From Symbiodinium natans (Eukaryota; Sar; Dinophyceae; Suessiales; Symbiodiniaceae): a stretch of 64,000 nucleotides of DNA. Of the stretch, positions 11,166 through 22,700 are shown piece after piece (position 1 is the first letter of the stretch; every line of letters begins with the position of its first letter). Made by a program: the position numbers and the translations under genes. A model generated the notes under the pieces. It saw only the letters and a list, made by a program, of their open reading frames with translations. It was not told the origin of the DNA and did not search any database. The stretch is taken from contig CAJNDS010002179.1 of NCBI GenBank assembly GCA_905221605.1, forward strand, positions 858,001-922,000, in the 5' to 3' direction.

Positions 11166-12272
11166 ACAGGGTCCCTGAACATGGCCCCTTAATTGGGGGA
11201 CATTTAAATTCACATACCCTATACAGTAAAAACCCAAGGGCCCATACTCAGGAAGGCAAGGGACCAGACTAAGCTAAGGGACCATGCAACCTCCCTTCAG
11301 GCTTCGAGCCCTGCCCTCAAACGCGTCACTGTTTAGGATTTTGGTCGCCGTGTGTTGCGTCTGTTGGTGGGCCACTGAAAGAATGGCGAGGTGTTCCGTC
11401 CGAGCTTCTCAAAAGTGAACTCGGAGATTTCAGGTTCGAGGCCAGGCTAGCTCGGGGGCTGGGGGGTGGGAGGGCGAGGGTTTCGCCCGGTATTTTCCGC
11501 AACCCTGCACCCCAACCCCTCCACTGCAAACCAGACCCTGAGCTGAGCCCTCCATCGTACGGCCATAACCTCAAATCCGAAACCACTCCGAAACCTCTAG
11601 CACCCTTAACTTCATGCGTCCCAAAACACTGAAACCCTCAACCCTCAACCTAAACCCTAGACCTTAGCTCCAGGCTCGCTCCAGGTGCAAGGCGGGCAGG
11701 AAGCGGGAGGACGAGTAGAGGAAGGCGTGCGAAAAGGTGGCGTTGTGCGTGGATTTCAGCCTGAGATGGATCTAGGGTCGAGGAGCATGGCCCGAAACCC
11801 TAAACCTGGGGCCCAGGTCTTGTTCCAGGATCTGCCAGCTTCAGCCCTTGGACCCTAAACCCCTTGAATGTTTGAGATGCCGGGTTGGAGCTGTAGTCAT
11901 GTCGCCTTAGGGGGGGCGGGGGGGTTGGTACTTAAATAACCAAAAAGGGGGCCACCCCTCCCCCGCTCGGCCCTCCGCCAAAGAAAAAAGAAGAACTGGT
12001 AACTGGACCCACCCTCAACCAAGAGGTTCGAGAAATGAACAAGGCTGAGCTTAGAAACCTTGGCAACTTGAGTCCTTGTAAGCCTTGGAAACTTTGAACC
12101 TGGCCCTGCGGGCCTTGATTGAAACACTGGTACCAGGCTTCGTTTGTAGGGGTGGCGCTTGCGTGAAAGGGATGCATCCGAATATTCCTTAAGGCAAGCA
12201 GCGGCAAGAAAACATGCCTTAAATGTGTGTGGAGGCTGCTTCTTCATCGCGCCAGAACCCTAAACCCGAAAC

Positions 12273-12363
12273 CCCATCTATGCAAATATCAGAGAAGCGA
12301 CCGCAGCTGCGGGTGCAGGCCCAGATTGTACCTGCTCTGCGGTGTTTGGCCATGTCCCCGAGG
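12273..12363 (-). CDS. Internal exon, unknown gene
   Basis: Reads LGDMAKHRRAGTIWACTRSC then GRFSDICIDG between a tttttgctgcag acceptor and a GTTTCGGGTTTAGGG donor. A 3-Cys pattern may bind metal. The exon lies between a CCCTAAA-like and a TTTAGGG array. Confidence 0.45.
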
Positions 12364-12396
12364 CTGCAGCAAAAAGGAGCAGCGGAGGTGACCAAG

Positions 12397-12449
12397 GGTT
12401 TAGGGTTTAGGGTTTAGGGTTTAGGGTTTAGGGTTTAGGGTTTAGGGTT
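12397..12449 (+). repeat. (TTTAGGG)7
   Basis: Near-exact copies. Confidence 0.95.
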
Positions 12450-12758
12450 GGAAAGACGGTTGGGTCTGGAACAGCAGGTGGGCTCGACACCCCCACCGCC
12501 CCCCACCGAAAACAAAAAAACAAGCTAACACCCCCACCCCCCCCCCCCCCCCCGCGGCGCACCGAGCCTTCACGCCATACCGTTTCATGCCCTGAAGGCC
12601 TGAATCCGAAGATGCACGAACCCCTAAAAGCCCTAAGCCCCTACAGTTTCAAAAGCCTGGGAATCCGAAATCCCAAAGGAAGAAAAACTGCCCTCAGGGC
12701 ACTGCAGTGAGGTGGTGCCACACTTTGCCGCCCCCAGCCTTGCTCCAGAGAACCGCAC

Positions 12759-13089
12759 TTCACCCTAAACCTTTAAACCCTAAACCTTTAAACCCTAAAC
12801 CCCAAACCCTAAACCTTTAAACCCTAAACCCCAAACCCTAAACCTTTAAACCCTTTTTGCATCCAGGCTTGGGTGAGCGTTTAAACCCTAAACCTTTAAA
12901 CCCTAAACCCCAAACCCTGGAGCGGCAACAAGGGGGGACTCACGGTCCAAAGAATCGCGAACCCGCAAGGCCCTTGACGCCCAAAAGCCCAGTTGCCCCT
13001 GAGCCTGAACCCATCACAAAAACCTTACTGGGTTTAGGGTTTAGGGTTAAGGGTTAAGGGTTAAGGGTTAAGGGTTTAGGGTTTAGGGA
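12759..13089. repeat. CCCTAAA tract and TTTAGGG tract flanking exon 12944-13027
   Basis: 12759-12918 degenerate CCCTAAA with TTTAAACCC variants; 13030-13089 TTTAGGG with TTAAGGG variants. Confidence 0.9.
12944..13027 (-). CDS. Internal exon, unknown gene
   Basis: Reads KVFVMGSGSGATGLLGVKGL then AGSRFFGP; acceptor CCCTAAACCCAG and donor GTGAGT, both strong. Length 84 nt with phases 1 and 2. Confidence 0.5.
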
Positions 13090-13589
13090 AGCCCGAGCCC
13101 CTGAGCCCTTGTTGGGCACGGAACGGAGGAAGCTGCCGGCAACCAAACCCTAAGCTCCCTAAACCATAGACCCTTGTTGTCCATCTGGGGTAGGAGGATG
13201 CCAGAAAAAAAAAAAAAAAAACAGCATGCGCGACCCGATCAGCCGAAACTCTATACCCTAAACCCTAAGCCCTTCAACGGTTCTCACGCCCGAATCCAGG
13301 GCGCCCGAGAAAAAGTAGAGACTCCCGGGCCAAGCAGCACCAGCCAATCCAACCGGAGGGCTTTGAAGGTGGTCAGCCTTTGAGAGCCCAGGGGGGCGCC
13401 TTGAAATGTGCTGTTAATGTTATTTCTATTGTTGTTATTATTCTTGCTATGGCTATTATTGTTGCTATTCTTACTAGTATTGAATATTGACGGTATCAGT
13501 ATGTTAGCGAGGGCTTTCAGATGCTGGTATATTTTGGGCTAGGGCTTCAGGGCGCTTGAAGGGCTTTTGGGTTGAGGGCCTGGGGCTTC

Positions 13590-13700
13590 GGACAACTGCT
13601 GGGAGCGAACAGGGCTTAGTGTGTCGCCTCGTGAGCACCAGCCCGCTGCCATTGCTCAGCATGGCCGGTGTGAGCGAGGCGGCCAAGTCCGCTTCCGCCT
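13590..13700 (-). CDS. Internal exon, unknown gene (donor uncertain)
   Basis: Reads EADLAASLTPAMLSNGSGLV then LTRRHTK after an acceptor ctaagcccccag. The donor is not certain; a GT near 13585 is likely. Confidence 0.4.
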
Positions 13701-13834
13701 CTGGGGGCTTAGGGTTTAGGGTTTAGGGTTTAGGGTCTGCAGCTGGAGCTTCGCGCGGGGGGGACTTAGAATGTGAGCTTGAGGCATTGAGTATTCAGTC
13801 TATACTGAGGGCTTAAAGTCGGGGGGAGGGTTTT

Positions 13835-13932
13835 CTTGGAGGTTCATGGGTAGTCGTACGTAGGGTTATCAGTATGGGAACTATCCTGAAACCCCATGTA
13901 GGGTACTTATAACAGTACTTATCACTAAGTAG
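13835..13932. mobile_element. Inverted-repeat element, family A (truncated)
   Basis: Left end cttggaggttcatgggtag; right end lost. Confidence 0.6.
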
Positions 13933-14011
13933 GCAGTTGGGGTTCGAGATGGCTTCCGGTTTTTCGGGATTTTTCGGGAAAAGCACGAGTGGGCTGCCCA
14001 TGGCCCTAAGC

Positions 14012-14893
14012 CTCAGGTGCATTCTGCGCCAGCATGAGCCCCAGGAGCAAGGCGGCTTCTGCCCGCGCAAGGAGCAGCCTGACAGGGTTTTAGGGTGTAG
14101 GGCTGCTAGGGCTTGGGGTTTGGGTTTTCTAAACTGAACTTGGAACCCTAGCAAAGACTATAATCTTAGCTGTTTCCTAATTAGGAATTGTGGTACCCAA
14201 ACATTTAAAAGTATTTCCAAGTATCCCAATCATTTAAAAGTACAGTATTTCCAAGTATCCCTAAGGTTTAGGGTTTAGGGTTTAGGGTTTAGGGTTTAGG
14301 GTTAGGGTTTAGGGTTTAGGGTTAGGGGTTTAGGGTTTAGGGTTATGGGTTTGGGGTTTAGGGTTGAAGGAGAACAGAGCCGCACCTCTGTGCGGAGTTG
14401 ACCGGGCAGCGGGCCTATCATTTTTCCGCCTGCCTACGGTCCTACACCGTGCATAGCAGGGAGATTCCCTAAACCCTAAACCCTAAACCCTAAACCCTAA
14501 ACCCTAAACCCTAAACCCACCGGAAACATTCCGCTCGAAAGAAACTTCGGACCTCTTGGGATCTCAAAGCCCTGCAGACCGAGTCTGGTACTGCGCCTGC
14601 CCAAGGGGCCGAACCTCTCGCGCACGAGGTTGCACAAGCCGCCCGAAACCGCAGCTAAACCCAACCACAGGGTTTGGGCTTTTTTTTTCAGTTTAGGGTT
14701 TAGGGTTTAGGGTTTACTGTAGGGTTTTTCGGGTTTAGGTTTGGGGTTTAGGGTTTAGGGTTTTATTCTAGGGTTTTTTGTGTTTAGGGTTCAGGGTTTA
14801 GGATTGGACTTTCGGAGCCTCCTGGAAAGGCAGACAGTTGTGGCCACGGACCGGGGGCCGGCGGGTCCGGGAAGCACGCCTCGGCTGCGCAGC
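14012..14893 (-). CDS. Three exons of an unidentified gene
   Basis: Exons 14893-14810, 14654-14517 and 14078-14012. The first junction (GT-AG) closes in phase; the second does so only if the G before the TTTAGGG donor stays in the exon. Readable parts: ACFPDPPAPGPWPQLSAFPG, LCNLVRERFGPLGRRSTRLG, LQGFEIPRGPKFLSSGMFPV and ARAEAALLLGLMLAQNAPE. The last donor would be GC (gcttaggg). Introns are made largely of telomere-type arrays on both orientations (14264-14367, 14468-14516, 14692-14800). Confidence 0.5.
14264..14367 (+). repeat. TTTAGGG block
   Basis: About 13 copies with TTAGGG variants, inside the intron between exons 14517 and 14078. Confidence 0.92.
14468..14516 (-). repeat. (CCCTAAA)7
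   Basis: Starts exactly at the donor of exon 14654-14517. Confidence 0.92.
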
Positions 14894-15000
14894 CTTTTAG
14901 GGTTTAGGTTTTAGGGTTTGGGGTTTAGGGTTTGGGGTTTAGGGTTTGGGGTTTAGGGTTTCGGGTTTGGGGTTTAGGGTTTGGGGTTTAGGGTTTGGGG
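14692..15000 (+). repeat. TTTAGGG/TTTGGGG tracts
   Basis: Two tracts (14692-14800, 14897-15000) around exon 14810-14893; the second alternates TTTAGGG and TTTGGGG. Confidence 0.9.
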
Positions 15001-16640
15001 ACTCTACCAGGGGTTGCTAAGGTTGTGCCCTTGGGTTTGGGGACCCTTTTTGTGTTAGGGCCATGTTAGGAGTATATGAAAGCGAAACCTTTCGGGATAC
15101 ACCTTAGGGGTACGAGTCCTAACCCCTTGAGTTCAAGGTACCGCCTTGCAATCAGCTACATGCACCATCACGAAACACCTCGGGTTTCGCGGCCTTGCTG
15201 TTGAAGGTTGGGAGCCTCTTGGGTCCTGGCTTACAGGGTCCGAAAGTCAGAGGTCCTTTCAAAGCCAGGAGCTTGCAAGCTCGTAGTACAGGCGGCCGTT
15301 CTGCCTGCCGGCACAGAAATCCACACGTGCCGTGTTGTGTATGGGGCTTAGCCGTTCATTTGTGCTGTCGCTGTCTCAGGTGCTCAGGGCTTGGCTTCGT
15401 GGGGCTGTCGAACAGCTAAAACCCCCCCGAAATGGACAGCCTGCACTGGTGAAAACGCTCGCGCACCGTCTCCTCCATGAAGCGCCACTCGCCTTAGAGA
15501 AAAGGCTGGGTCGGCAAGGACGCTGATATGGTCTTGACACTCTCCTCAACCCTCAACCCTAAGAATAATTGAGCTCCAAACCCCTCCAACTGCACAGACC
15601 GGCCCTCAGCTAGAGCAAGGTGGGGAGTTCTGGTTTTAGGGTTCAGGCTTTAGTTTCCAAAAAGCCGTGTGCATGAGGAGGGCGACTGCCAACTTTTTGG
15701 AGCCGTTGCTTCGGGAATCCCCGAACCTAGGTTTAGGGTGTAGGGAGAAGGGTTTTTCTCGCCACCGGACTGGCCAGGCATGGTCAGGGAGACTGTAGGC
15801 TGAAGCGTCTCTGTGACACTGACTATGGCCCCTGTCCGTCACCGGATGAAGGCCGACAATTGATTCGGTCGAATCAGCTGACTGCAACCCTTAAACCCTA
15901 AACCCTAAACCCTAAGCCCTAAACCCTCCACAAACCCAAGCCCTAGATACCCCACCAGGGCTGCCGCATCAGCATGCTCTTCTGTCGGTCATCTTCCAGG
16001 GCAGCTTTGAAGTTTTCTCACATAATCAAGGTCTAGCACCATGTGCAGTGCCTTCTTCTTTTCTTCACCCCTCAGGCTCAGGGCAGGCTTCAGTCCTAAG
16101 CAGGGTCGGCTCAACTTCAGGATCTATACATCCCCAACCTCCCCCCCCCCCCACCTTGGAACCTGAAACCCTAAACCCTGCAGTGCCCCAACCACGGGGG
16201 ACTTTTCCAAAGACAAGTCCCGTTGTGGGGCTCCTTGTTGCTAGGAATTCCACTACAAAACACGTCCCCACAACGCAAGGAGCGGTGTTAGAAAACCCCC
16301 CCCCCCCCCCCCCCCCCACCTCCCCACCCGCCCCACCCCCCCCACCTGCCCCACCCCCCCGCCCCCGCGACCATCGAATTTTTGTGGCAAAGATCTGAGG
16401 CTGCCAGTGTAGTGGCCATCGAAGTCCTGGAGCTTCCCCCCCAAATTCAGAGCAACAAGGGTTTAGGGTTTAGGGTTTAGGGTTTAGGGTCCCAACCGGG
16501 CCCTTAAACAGACTTCTCAAGGGGTTAAGACTCGTAGCCCCAAGGCTGTACCCCTAAAACTTTCCCCTCATATGGCCCTCATATTACCCTTAGGAGTTTT
16601 TCCCGAAAGCATCGCGAAGGGTTCTTCCGTGCGGAGCCCC
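15001..16640. other. No confident gene
   Basis: Short telomere-like blocks at 15890-15927 and 16459-16491, C runs near 16140 and 16300; nothing else recognised. Confidence 0.5.
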
Positions 16641-16654
16641 CTGACACAACAACA

Positions 16655-17115
16655 TAGACTGAAGTGCATAGAGCGAAGTGCATAGAGTGAAGTGCATAGA
16701 ATGAAGTGCACAGAGTGAAGTGCATAGAGTGAAGTGCATAGAGTGAAGTGCATAGAGGCAAGCGCACAGAGTGAAGTGCACAGAGTGAAGCGCATAGAGT
16801 GAAGTGCATAGAGTGAAGTGCATAGAGTGAAGTGCATAGAATGAAGTGCATAGAGTGAAGCACAGAGTGAAGTGCATAGAGTGAAGTGCATAGAGTGAAG
16901 TGCATAGAGGCAAGTGCATAGAGTGAAGTGCATAGAGGCAAGTGCACAGAGTGAAGTGCACAGAGTGAAGTGCATAGAGTGAAGTGCATAGAGTGAAGTG
17001 CATAGAGTGAAGTGCATAGAGCGAAGTGCATAGAGTGAAATGCATAGAGTGAAGTGCATAGAGTGAAGTGCATAGAGGGAAGTGCATAGAGTGAATTGCA
17101 TAGAGTGAATTGCAT
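16655..17115 (+). repeat. 14-bp minisatellite (gaagtgcatagagt)
   Basis: About 33 copies with scattered one-base variants and one shortened unit near 16860. On the minus strand all three frames are open for 165-190 codons. Confidence 0.95.
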
Positions 17116-17261
17116 AGAGCTTAGTAATCAGTGAATACAAATTTCTAGATTTACGTAGAATTTACTAGACCTTCGTACCCAGTCCTAGATTTCTAAATTA
17201 AAATTACTCTTTTTACTCTTTCTAAGGCGGCGGGCTGGGTTGACATCGCCAATCGGGATTG

Positions 17262-17435
17262 CAACCCTCTGCGGGTTTCGGCGTGGTCGCGGTGCTAAAA
17301 CCGTCGTTTTTTTACGTTTCTTGATTTGCGCGGACAACCCTCTGCGGGTTTCGGCGTCGTCGCGGTGCTAAAACCATCGTTTTTTTACGTTTCTTTCTGT
17401 GCGCGGACAACCCTCTGCGGGTAATCGCTGGGTCG
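17262..17435 (+). repeat. 73-bp tandem repeat, left part of array
   Basis: Unit starts caaccctctgcggg at 17262, 17335 and 17408, an exact 73-bp period. The third unit is cut after 28 bp by the LINE. It continues at 25474. Confidence 0.92.
17419..17435 (+). repeat. 5' copy of LINE target-site duplication
   Basis: 17 bp, gggtaatcgctgggtcg, identical to 25457-25473. It is a variant part of the 73-bp satellite unit. Confidence 0.88.
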
Positions 17436-17500
17436 GCCACTACCTCAGCCCTCACCTGGCTGAGGACGCGTACCGCCCTCAGACACAGTGGGTGAGTGTC

Positions 17501-19654
17501 ATGGCAGTGGTGACGGCATCAACGGATGCCGCGGAGTGTGCGCAAACCATTTTGTTTAGCAAGTGGGGTGACTTGCTTGGGAGTCTTGGCGCATTGTTCA
17601 AGGGGAAGTTTGAATGCGTCGTCAAGGCTATGGGGACATGTATGCAGTGCTTTCAAGAGGCAGTTGCATACTTCCGCCTCCGCAATCAAAGGGAGGAGCA
17701 ACGCCAGATGCACATCACCAATGGAAACATCCCTGCCAAAATCCGGGCCGGGTCGAAGCTCAAGAAGGCTCCCACGCCGAACATGACTAAGGTGAAGGTT
17801 GTGTCTGTGCTTGAAGCTCAGCAGATGCCAAAGGCCAGCCACACATACGACACACTGCGTCACAAGAACGCAAAGCGAATGAATGAGATTGCAAGCATGC
17901 CCTGTCACGAGATCTTTCCTGCCATAGAGAAATGGCGTCAGGAGTGCCCTACTTCCGAGTCCAACGATGCAAGCCTTGTGCCTCCACGTCCGCCAGCAGG
18001 ACGTGCAGATGAAGCAGAAGCAGAGTTTCAGCCGGTTCTCAGCCGTCGCAAAGTGAAGGCCGCGAAGCGAGAGGCCAATCTCGCTGCAAAGCGTAAGCTT
18101 GATGCCGCCCACTGGAATGCACCCATCCTCACTGCCCCGCCGGTTCGTGGAGTTGAAGGTGTGTATCTTGCAAACAACAGTGCTGATGCTGAGGCGCTTG
18201 TGACCGGTGGCTTGTTTGACGGCTACACCTTTGCAGGGAAGCTGGCAGTGCTTTTCTTGGGCACGCCTTCAAACAGCCTTTTGAGCGCAGCGCAGCAGCA
18301 CCACATTAACCCGGTGCCTTGCAGCATCCCTGTCATGAAAGGTGTTGGCACATATGTCGAAACAGGTTTCGTGTGGCAGATCGGCGCTCAGGAGGTCAAA
18401 TCCTTGATCGTTCCGCTTGAGGTTAATTGGTCCACCACCCAGCAGCCCACGATTGTTGCAGTCGATGTTGCGTGCAATCATGCGTCTAGCCAGCTGTGGG
18501 GTCGACTGTCTCAGGCTTGGAAGAGCGTTGTCATGTCGTGCGAGCATGAAGAATGGAAGAAGCAACAGCAAAAACTTGGCAAAAAGCCATGGCAAGCCCT
18601 CAATGAGGAAATGACGGCCATGATTCGGGCCAAGGGTGGCCCTGAGGCTGTCAATGTTAGCGTGTATGGGGCCAAGCTCAACACACTGTTCAAAGGCGAT
18701 ACCTTTACCGCCACCTTTCGTGCAAGCGATGCCCTTGTTGCCAAACTGCGTGAATGCAGTGGCGTGGATGGTGTGGCATTCCGTAGGACCTCCTTTGGAA
18801 ACACGGAGCAGTACGACAAGGAAGAGGTTGAAGAATCCAAAGTGCCGTTCCCTCACTCTGTCCCTTTGGATACAGCGCTGGAGCAGCTCAAGCAGCTTCC
18901 GGGCCACAAAGGCCTGTACTTCAAAAGGGATGGCCACTCACTGATTGCAAGAGTTCCCAAGTCGTCGGAGGATGCTGCCTGGAAGTTGATTGCCTCGCGA
19001 ACAGTTCCCGGCAAGTCCATGTACGAGATTGACCAGCTGCCAAGATCCCTTGCTGCAGAGGACTTGGTAAGCCTTTTGCAGAAAGAGGTGCACTGGGACA
19101 CGGAGGTCGTCCGTGTCAAGACGTGTGGCACCAAGCAGTCCCCGTGGAAGAAGGCGCTCGTGAGGGCAACAACGGAGCCTGCCCACACCTTTTTGCAAAT
19201 CCAAGGTCGCATTTCCACCATCCGCCCGTACGCCAAAGATGGCCCCAAGCCCACGAGTGCGGCCAGTGAAGTCCAGAAGCCAAAGGACTTTGCCCAGCTG
19301 GCTCAGGAGCGCACTGGGCTGGGGCAGCAGAGCTTTTACAGCATCATCAAGAAGGCGCCGACCGTCGCGCATGCACCGGATGCCTCGCAGCCCACGCCCA
19401 CCCCGGCCTCCACGGCCATGGACACCTCGTCCCCGCCGGAGCCTCTTGGGGTAGAATCCCTCCAGAAGGCCATTGTCAGTTCTGTGATGCAGGCGCTAAC
19501 TGCACAGGTTACAACCATGGTAGGCCAGATCCAAGATAGCTTGATGAAGAAGTATGAGCAGGATCAGGCTAGCATTCACGCCACCATGCAGCAGCAGATT
19601 GAGCAGCTTACGCTGGACACCCTCCAGCGCAAGGCGGCGCGCACGCAAGGGTGA
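17501..19654 (+). CDS. LINE ORF1 protein
   Basis: 717 codons from the first ATG (17501) to TGA at 19652-19654; the frame is open further 5' but only through the satellite repeat. ORF1 proteins of LINEs bind the element's RNA. No CCHC zinc knuckle is visible. A middle part (around SMYEIDQLPRSLAAEDLVSL and ALVRATTEPAHTFLQIQGR) has the alternating pattern of an RRM-like fold. The tail, about the last 70 residues (QKAIVSSVMQALTAQVTTMV onwards), is an amphipathic, coiled-coil-like helix rich in Gln. The N-terminus is basic and Lys-rich from about residue 60. Confidence 0.75.
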   Translation: MAVVTASTDAAECAQTILFSKWGDLLGSLGALFKGKFECVVKAMGTCMQCFQEAVAYFRLRNQREEQRQMHITNGNIPAKIRAGSKLKKAPTPNMTKVKVVSVLEAQQMPKASHTYDTLRHKNAKRMNEIASMPCHEIFPAIEKWRQECPTSESNDASLVPPRPPAGRADEAEAEFQPVLSRRKVKAAKREANLAAKRKLDAAHWNAPILTAPPVRGVEGVYLANNSADAEALVTGGLFDGYTFAGKLAVLFLGTPSNSLLSAAQQHHINPVPCSIPVMKGVGTYVETGFVWQIGAQEVKSLIVPLEVNWSTTQQPTIVAVDVACNHASSQLWGRLSQAWKSVVMSCEHEEWKKQQQKLGKKPWQALNEEMTAMIRAKGGPEAVNVSVYGAKLNTLFKGDTFTATFRASDALVAKLRECSGVDGVAFRRTSFGNTEQYDKEEVEESKVPFPHSVPLDTALEQLKQLPGHKGLYFKRDGHSLIARVPKSSEDAAWKLIASRTVPGKSMYEIDQLPRSLAAEDLVSLLQKEVHWDTEVVRVKTCGTKQSPWKKALVRATTEPAHTFLQIQGRISTIRPYAKDGPKPTSAASEVQKPKDFAQLAQERTGLGQQSFYSIIKKAPTVAHAPDASQPTPTPASTAMDTSSPPEPLGVESLQKAIVSSVMQALTAQVTTMVGQIQDSLMKKYEQDQASIHATMQQQIEQLTLDTLQRKAARTQG

Positions 19655-19725
19655 AGTGCAGGCTTCGGCGATGTTGCGCCCTGTCATCAATTCTCCCCGC
19701 ATGTCTCTGGATCCTGTTGCTAGCA

Positions 19726-22700
19726 ATGATGATGTTCACCATCTTGTCTGGTAATGTCACAAGTTTCCATAAAAGGGCTGAGGCAGTTCTTGCGCAGGCC
19801 TCTACTGATGTAGTGTGTATGCAGGAAGCCCGTGTTTCGCAGACTGGTGCGATCAAGGCGGCAGCCACTGCCCGCCGACATGGGTGGAACATCGAATTAG
19901 GGAAGGTTGTGCCGCAAAGGCGAATTCAAGCCAAAAGCCGTGCATCACATGCCAAGCGTCATGTGCGATGCTCTCCTCTTCAAAGCACTGAGGCGACTTA
20001 TGTTGCTACGCTTTCCAAGTATCCTCTGCACACTTGTGGAACAGCGTGCCCTGAAACTAAGTTCCTCAAAGAGTCCGGACGCTGGACGCGGCATGCCATA
20101 GCCTTAAACAAACTGGATGCCAATCAGCGTTGCAGGCATGACTGGTTCCACGTGGTTAACTTTTATGGAGTCTCGCACCCAGCTAATGCCATCCAGGTGA
20201 CTGAGAAAAGGCGACTTTTCTTTTCAGCGTTTGAGGAAGCCTCGCGTTTGGGGGATGTCCCTGTCGCTGTATGCACTGATGCCAATTATGCTTGTGACCA
20301 TAAAGCGGTTAAAGACCTTTTGGCAACAGAGCAGTGGTTTGATGCCGCGGCCTTGTTTGCAGGACCTGAAGGCCCAGATCACACCTTCTCGATGAGCCCC
20401 AAATGGGATGGTTATCAACGTCAAGGGTCTAGCCGCCCCGACTACGTTTTCTTGAACCGTGCAGCGCGTCAGGCCTGTGTTGAGTGCTGCGTTAGGCGGG
20501 ATTTTTCAATTAAAAACCATTTATTCCTGCAGGTAAGGTTTGATTTGCGTGTCTTGCGTCAAAATTTCCTTGCACGCATCCTTCCCAAGCCCTTTCCCAT
20601 TGAGAAATTGCCCCCTGCGGATGATGAGCTTAAAAATTTTCTTGCAGAGGAAGCCATACGCTTCACAGGCTTTGACTTGGCTCTGTTGCAGGGTAGCCGA
20701 TCTGATACCAAATGGCGCATGTTTGGTCAGGTCTTGGATAAGTATCTGGAGTTGAGATGTGGCTCTTCCCTGTCGAAAGGGGGGAGTGGAGGTCGCCTCA
20801 CAAGACCCGATATGCAACTCCGTCGTGTCGCTACCCTGCCTGTGTATGTCCAGGGTGTAGAGACTCCAGACAGTGTTGGCACTAACTATCTGCGTAAATT
20901 GGCTTGCATCATGCGACGACTCCGTGAGTTGCGCCACAAGATCGGTCACGTATCGCTGCTGCACCAAATGGACTGCCAAAAGCTGTGGAAACAAGTTGCT
21001 TATGACTCTTGCAAACTGCTAAAGTCTGCAATTTTCCCTTTTTGGAATTCCCCTATGCCAGATGCTCCCCTTCTGCACTTCTTGCATGAGATGCTTGACA
21101 CTCACCGTCTCGATACTGAGCGAGAGAATGCATGTGCGCGTGCTCAGGATTTCCGCACCAAGCTGCGACGCAGCTATGCTACGGGAGGACGAGCTGTCTT
21201 TCAAGCGCTGCGTGAAGCCAAGCCTGCACCGCTTCAATCCATCAGAGATGCATCCGGCCAAGTTGCTACTAACGTAGAACATATCTTGCAAACCTTGAGT
21301 GATGCTTGGGGCACCCTTTGGAACAAGGAGCGTCATTGTGAGTGGTCCGCATTCCGAGAGCGTTATGCCAGTCACATACCATGCCACAAATGTGAGGTAC
21401 CAGACCTCACCGGTGTGCGACTCCAGCAGTGTTTAAAGAAAATGTCCTCTACGCGAGCTGTAGCTTCATGTGGTACACGTGCGGTTGAGATGAAGGACCT
21501 TCCCATCTCATTGCTAAACATAGCTGCCTCGCTTTACCGTGACATCGAGGCTGGAGATGACTGGCCGGAAGTTCTTACACTTGGCACGGTCTCTTGCATC
21601 CGGAAAGGTGCCGACGAAAACGGTGAAAATTGCGAGCCTTGTGAAATAGTCACTCAAGAAGCCCTTGATACCCGCCCAATTACCAACTTATCTCCTTGGA
21701 AAACATTATACAGTAGTGTACGTTTTCAAGATATGAGTTCTTGGCGTGAAGCATGGATGCCCGACTCCATGTCTGGTGCTAGGAAAAACAAAGAGGTCCA
21801 TGATGTGAGTCTTCAGATTGCCCTTGAGATGGAGCTCCATGCCCGACGGGGTGAGTCTTTTGGCATTATATCTATGGATAGGAAAAAGTTTTTTGACCTG
21901 CTTGAGTGGGAAATCTGTGAAGGGTTGATGATCGCTCTCGGTGCTCCTGCTGCCATTATAAATGCAGAAAAGCGTTTTCTTGCCAAAATGACAAATCGTT
22001 TCAAAGTTGGGGCAGCCTTTTCCGAAACATCAACCCGCTGCAACAGCTATGTGCAAGGTGACAGTTTTAGTATACAGGTGGCATTGGCAGTTATGTCAGT
22101 CTGGACCAGGGCTGTAGCTGAAACCGGTGTCGTTGTGAGCAGTTTCATCGATGACAGCAATTTCCGTGCGGGTGACTCCTGCGGTGATGTTGCTGGTGAG
22201 CGTGCGCCTGCCCAGTGGCTCGATCGGCTCACTCGAGGCTTCAAAGTTTCCTCGGAGTTTGATCGCTTGAGTGGGTGCCAACTGAATCTCTCCAAAACCA
22301 AAGGGTTGGCGCTCACCTGTGCCCAGCGTGCTGCGTTGTCTCAGGTGCTCCAACAAGAGGGATACGATGTTGAAGTGCGTAGCCAACTGGTCATAGTGGG
22401 CGGATTGTTGCACACAAGAAAGTGTGAAGCCACAGCGTACTTCAACCCTAAGCTTGAAAAAGCCGCTGCCTCATGTTTTATGATAGGTGACCTGCCCTTG
22501 CCTCTTGATGCCAAAATGATGGCTTTAGGATGCACTAGTGCTGTGCAGTTTGGTTTTGGAACAGAATTGGCACATCCCACCTGCGGGCAAGCTGCCAAGC
22601 TCTCCAAGGCACACATGTATGCTCTGTTTGGCGCGCGTCGACGCTTTAGGCACGTGGCTGCAACGATGGTTTGCTTAGGTCAGGGGCCCCGCACGGATCC

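Noticed and set aside
17399-17500. GTG-started extension of LINE ORF1
   Set aside because: This stretch is the satellite and target duplication, outside the element; the first ATG is 17501.
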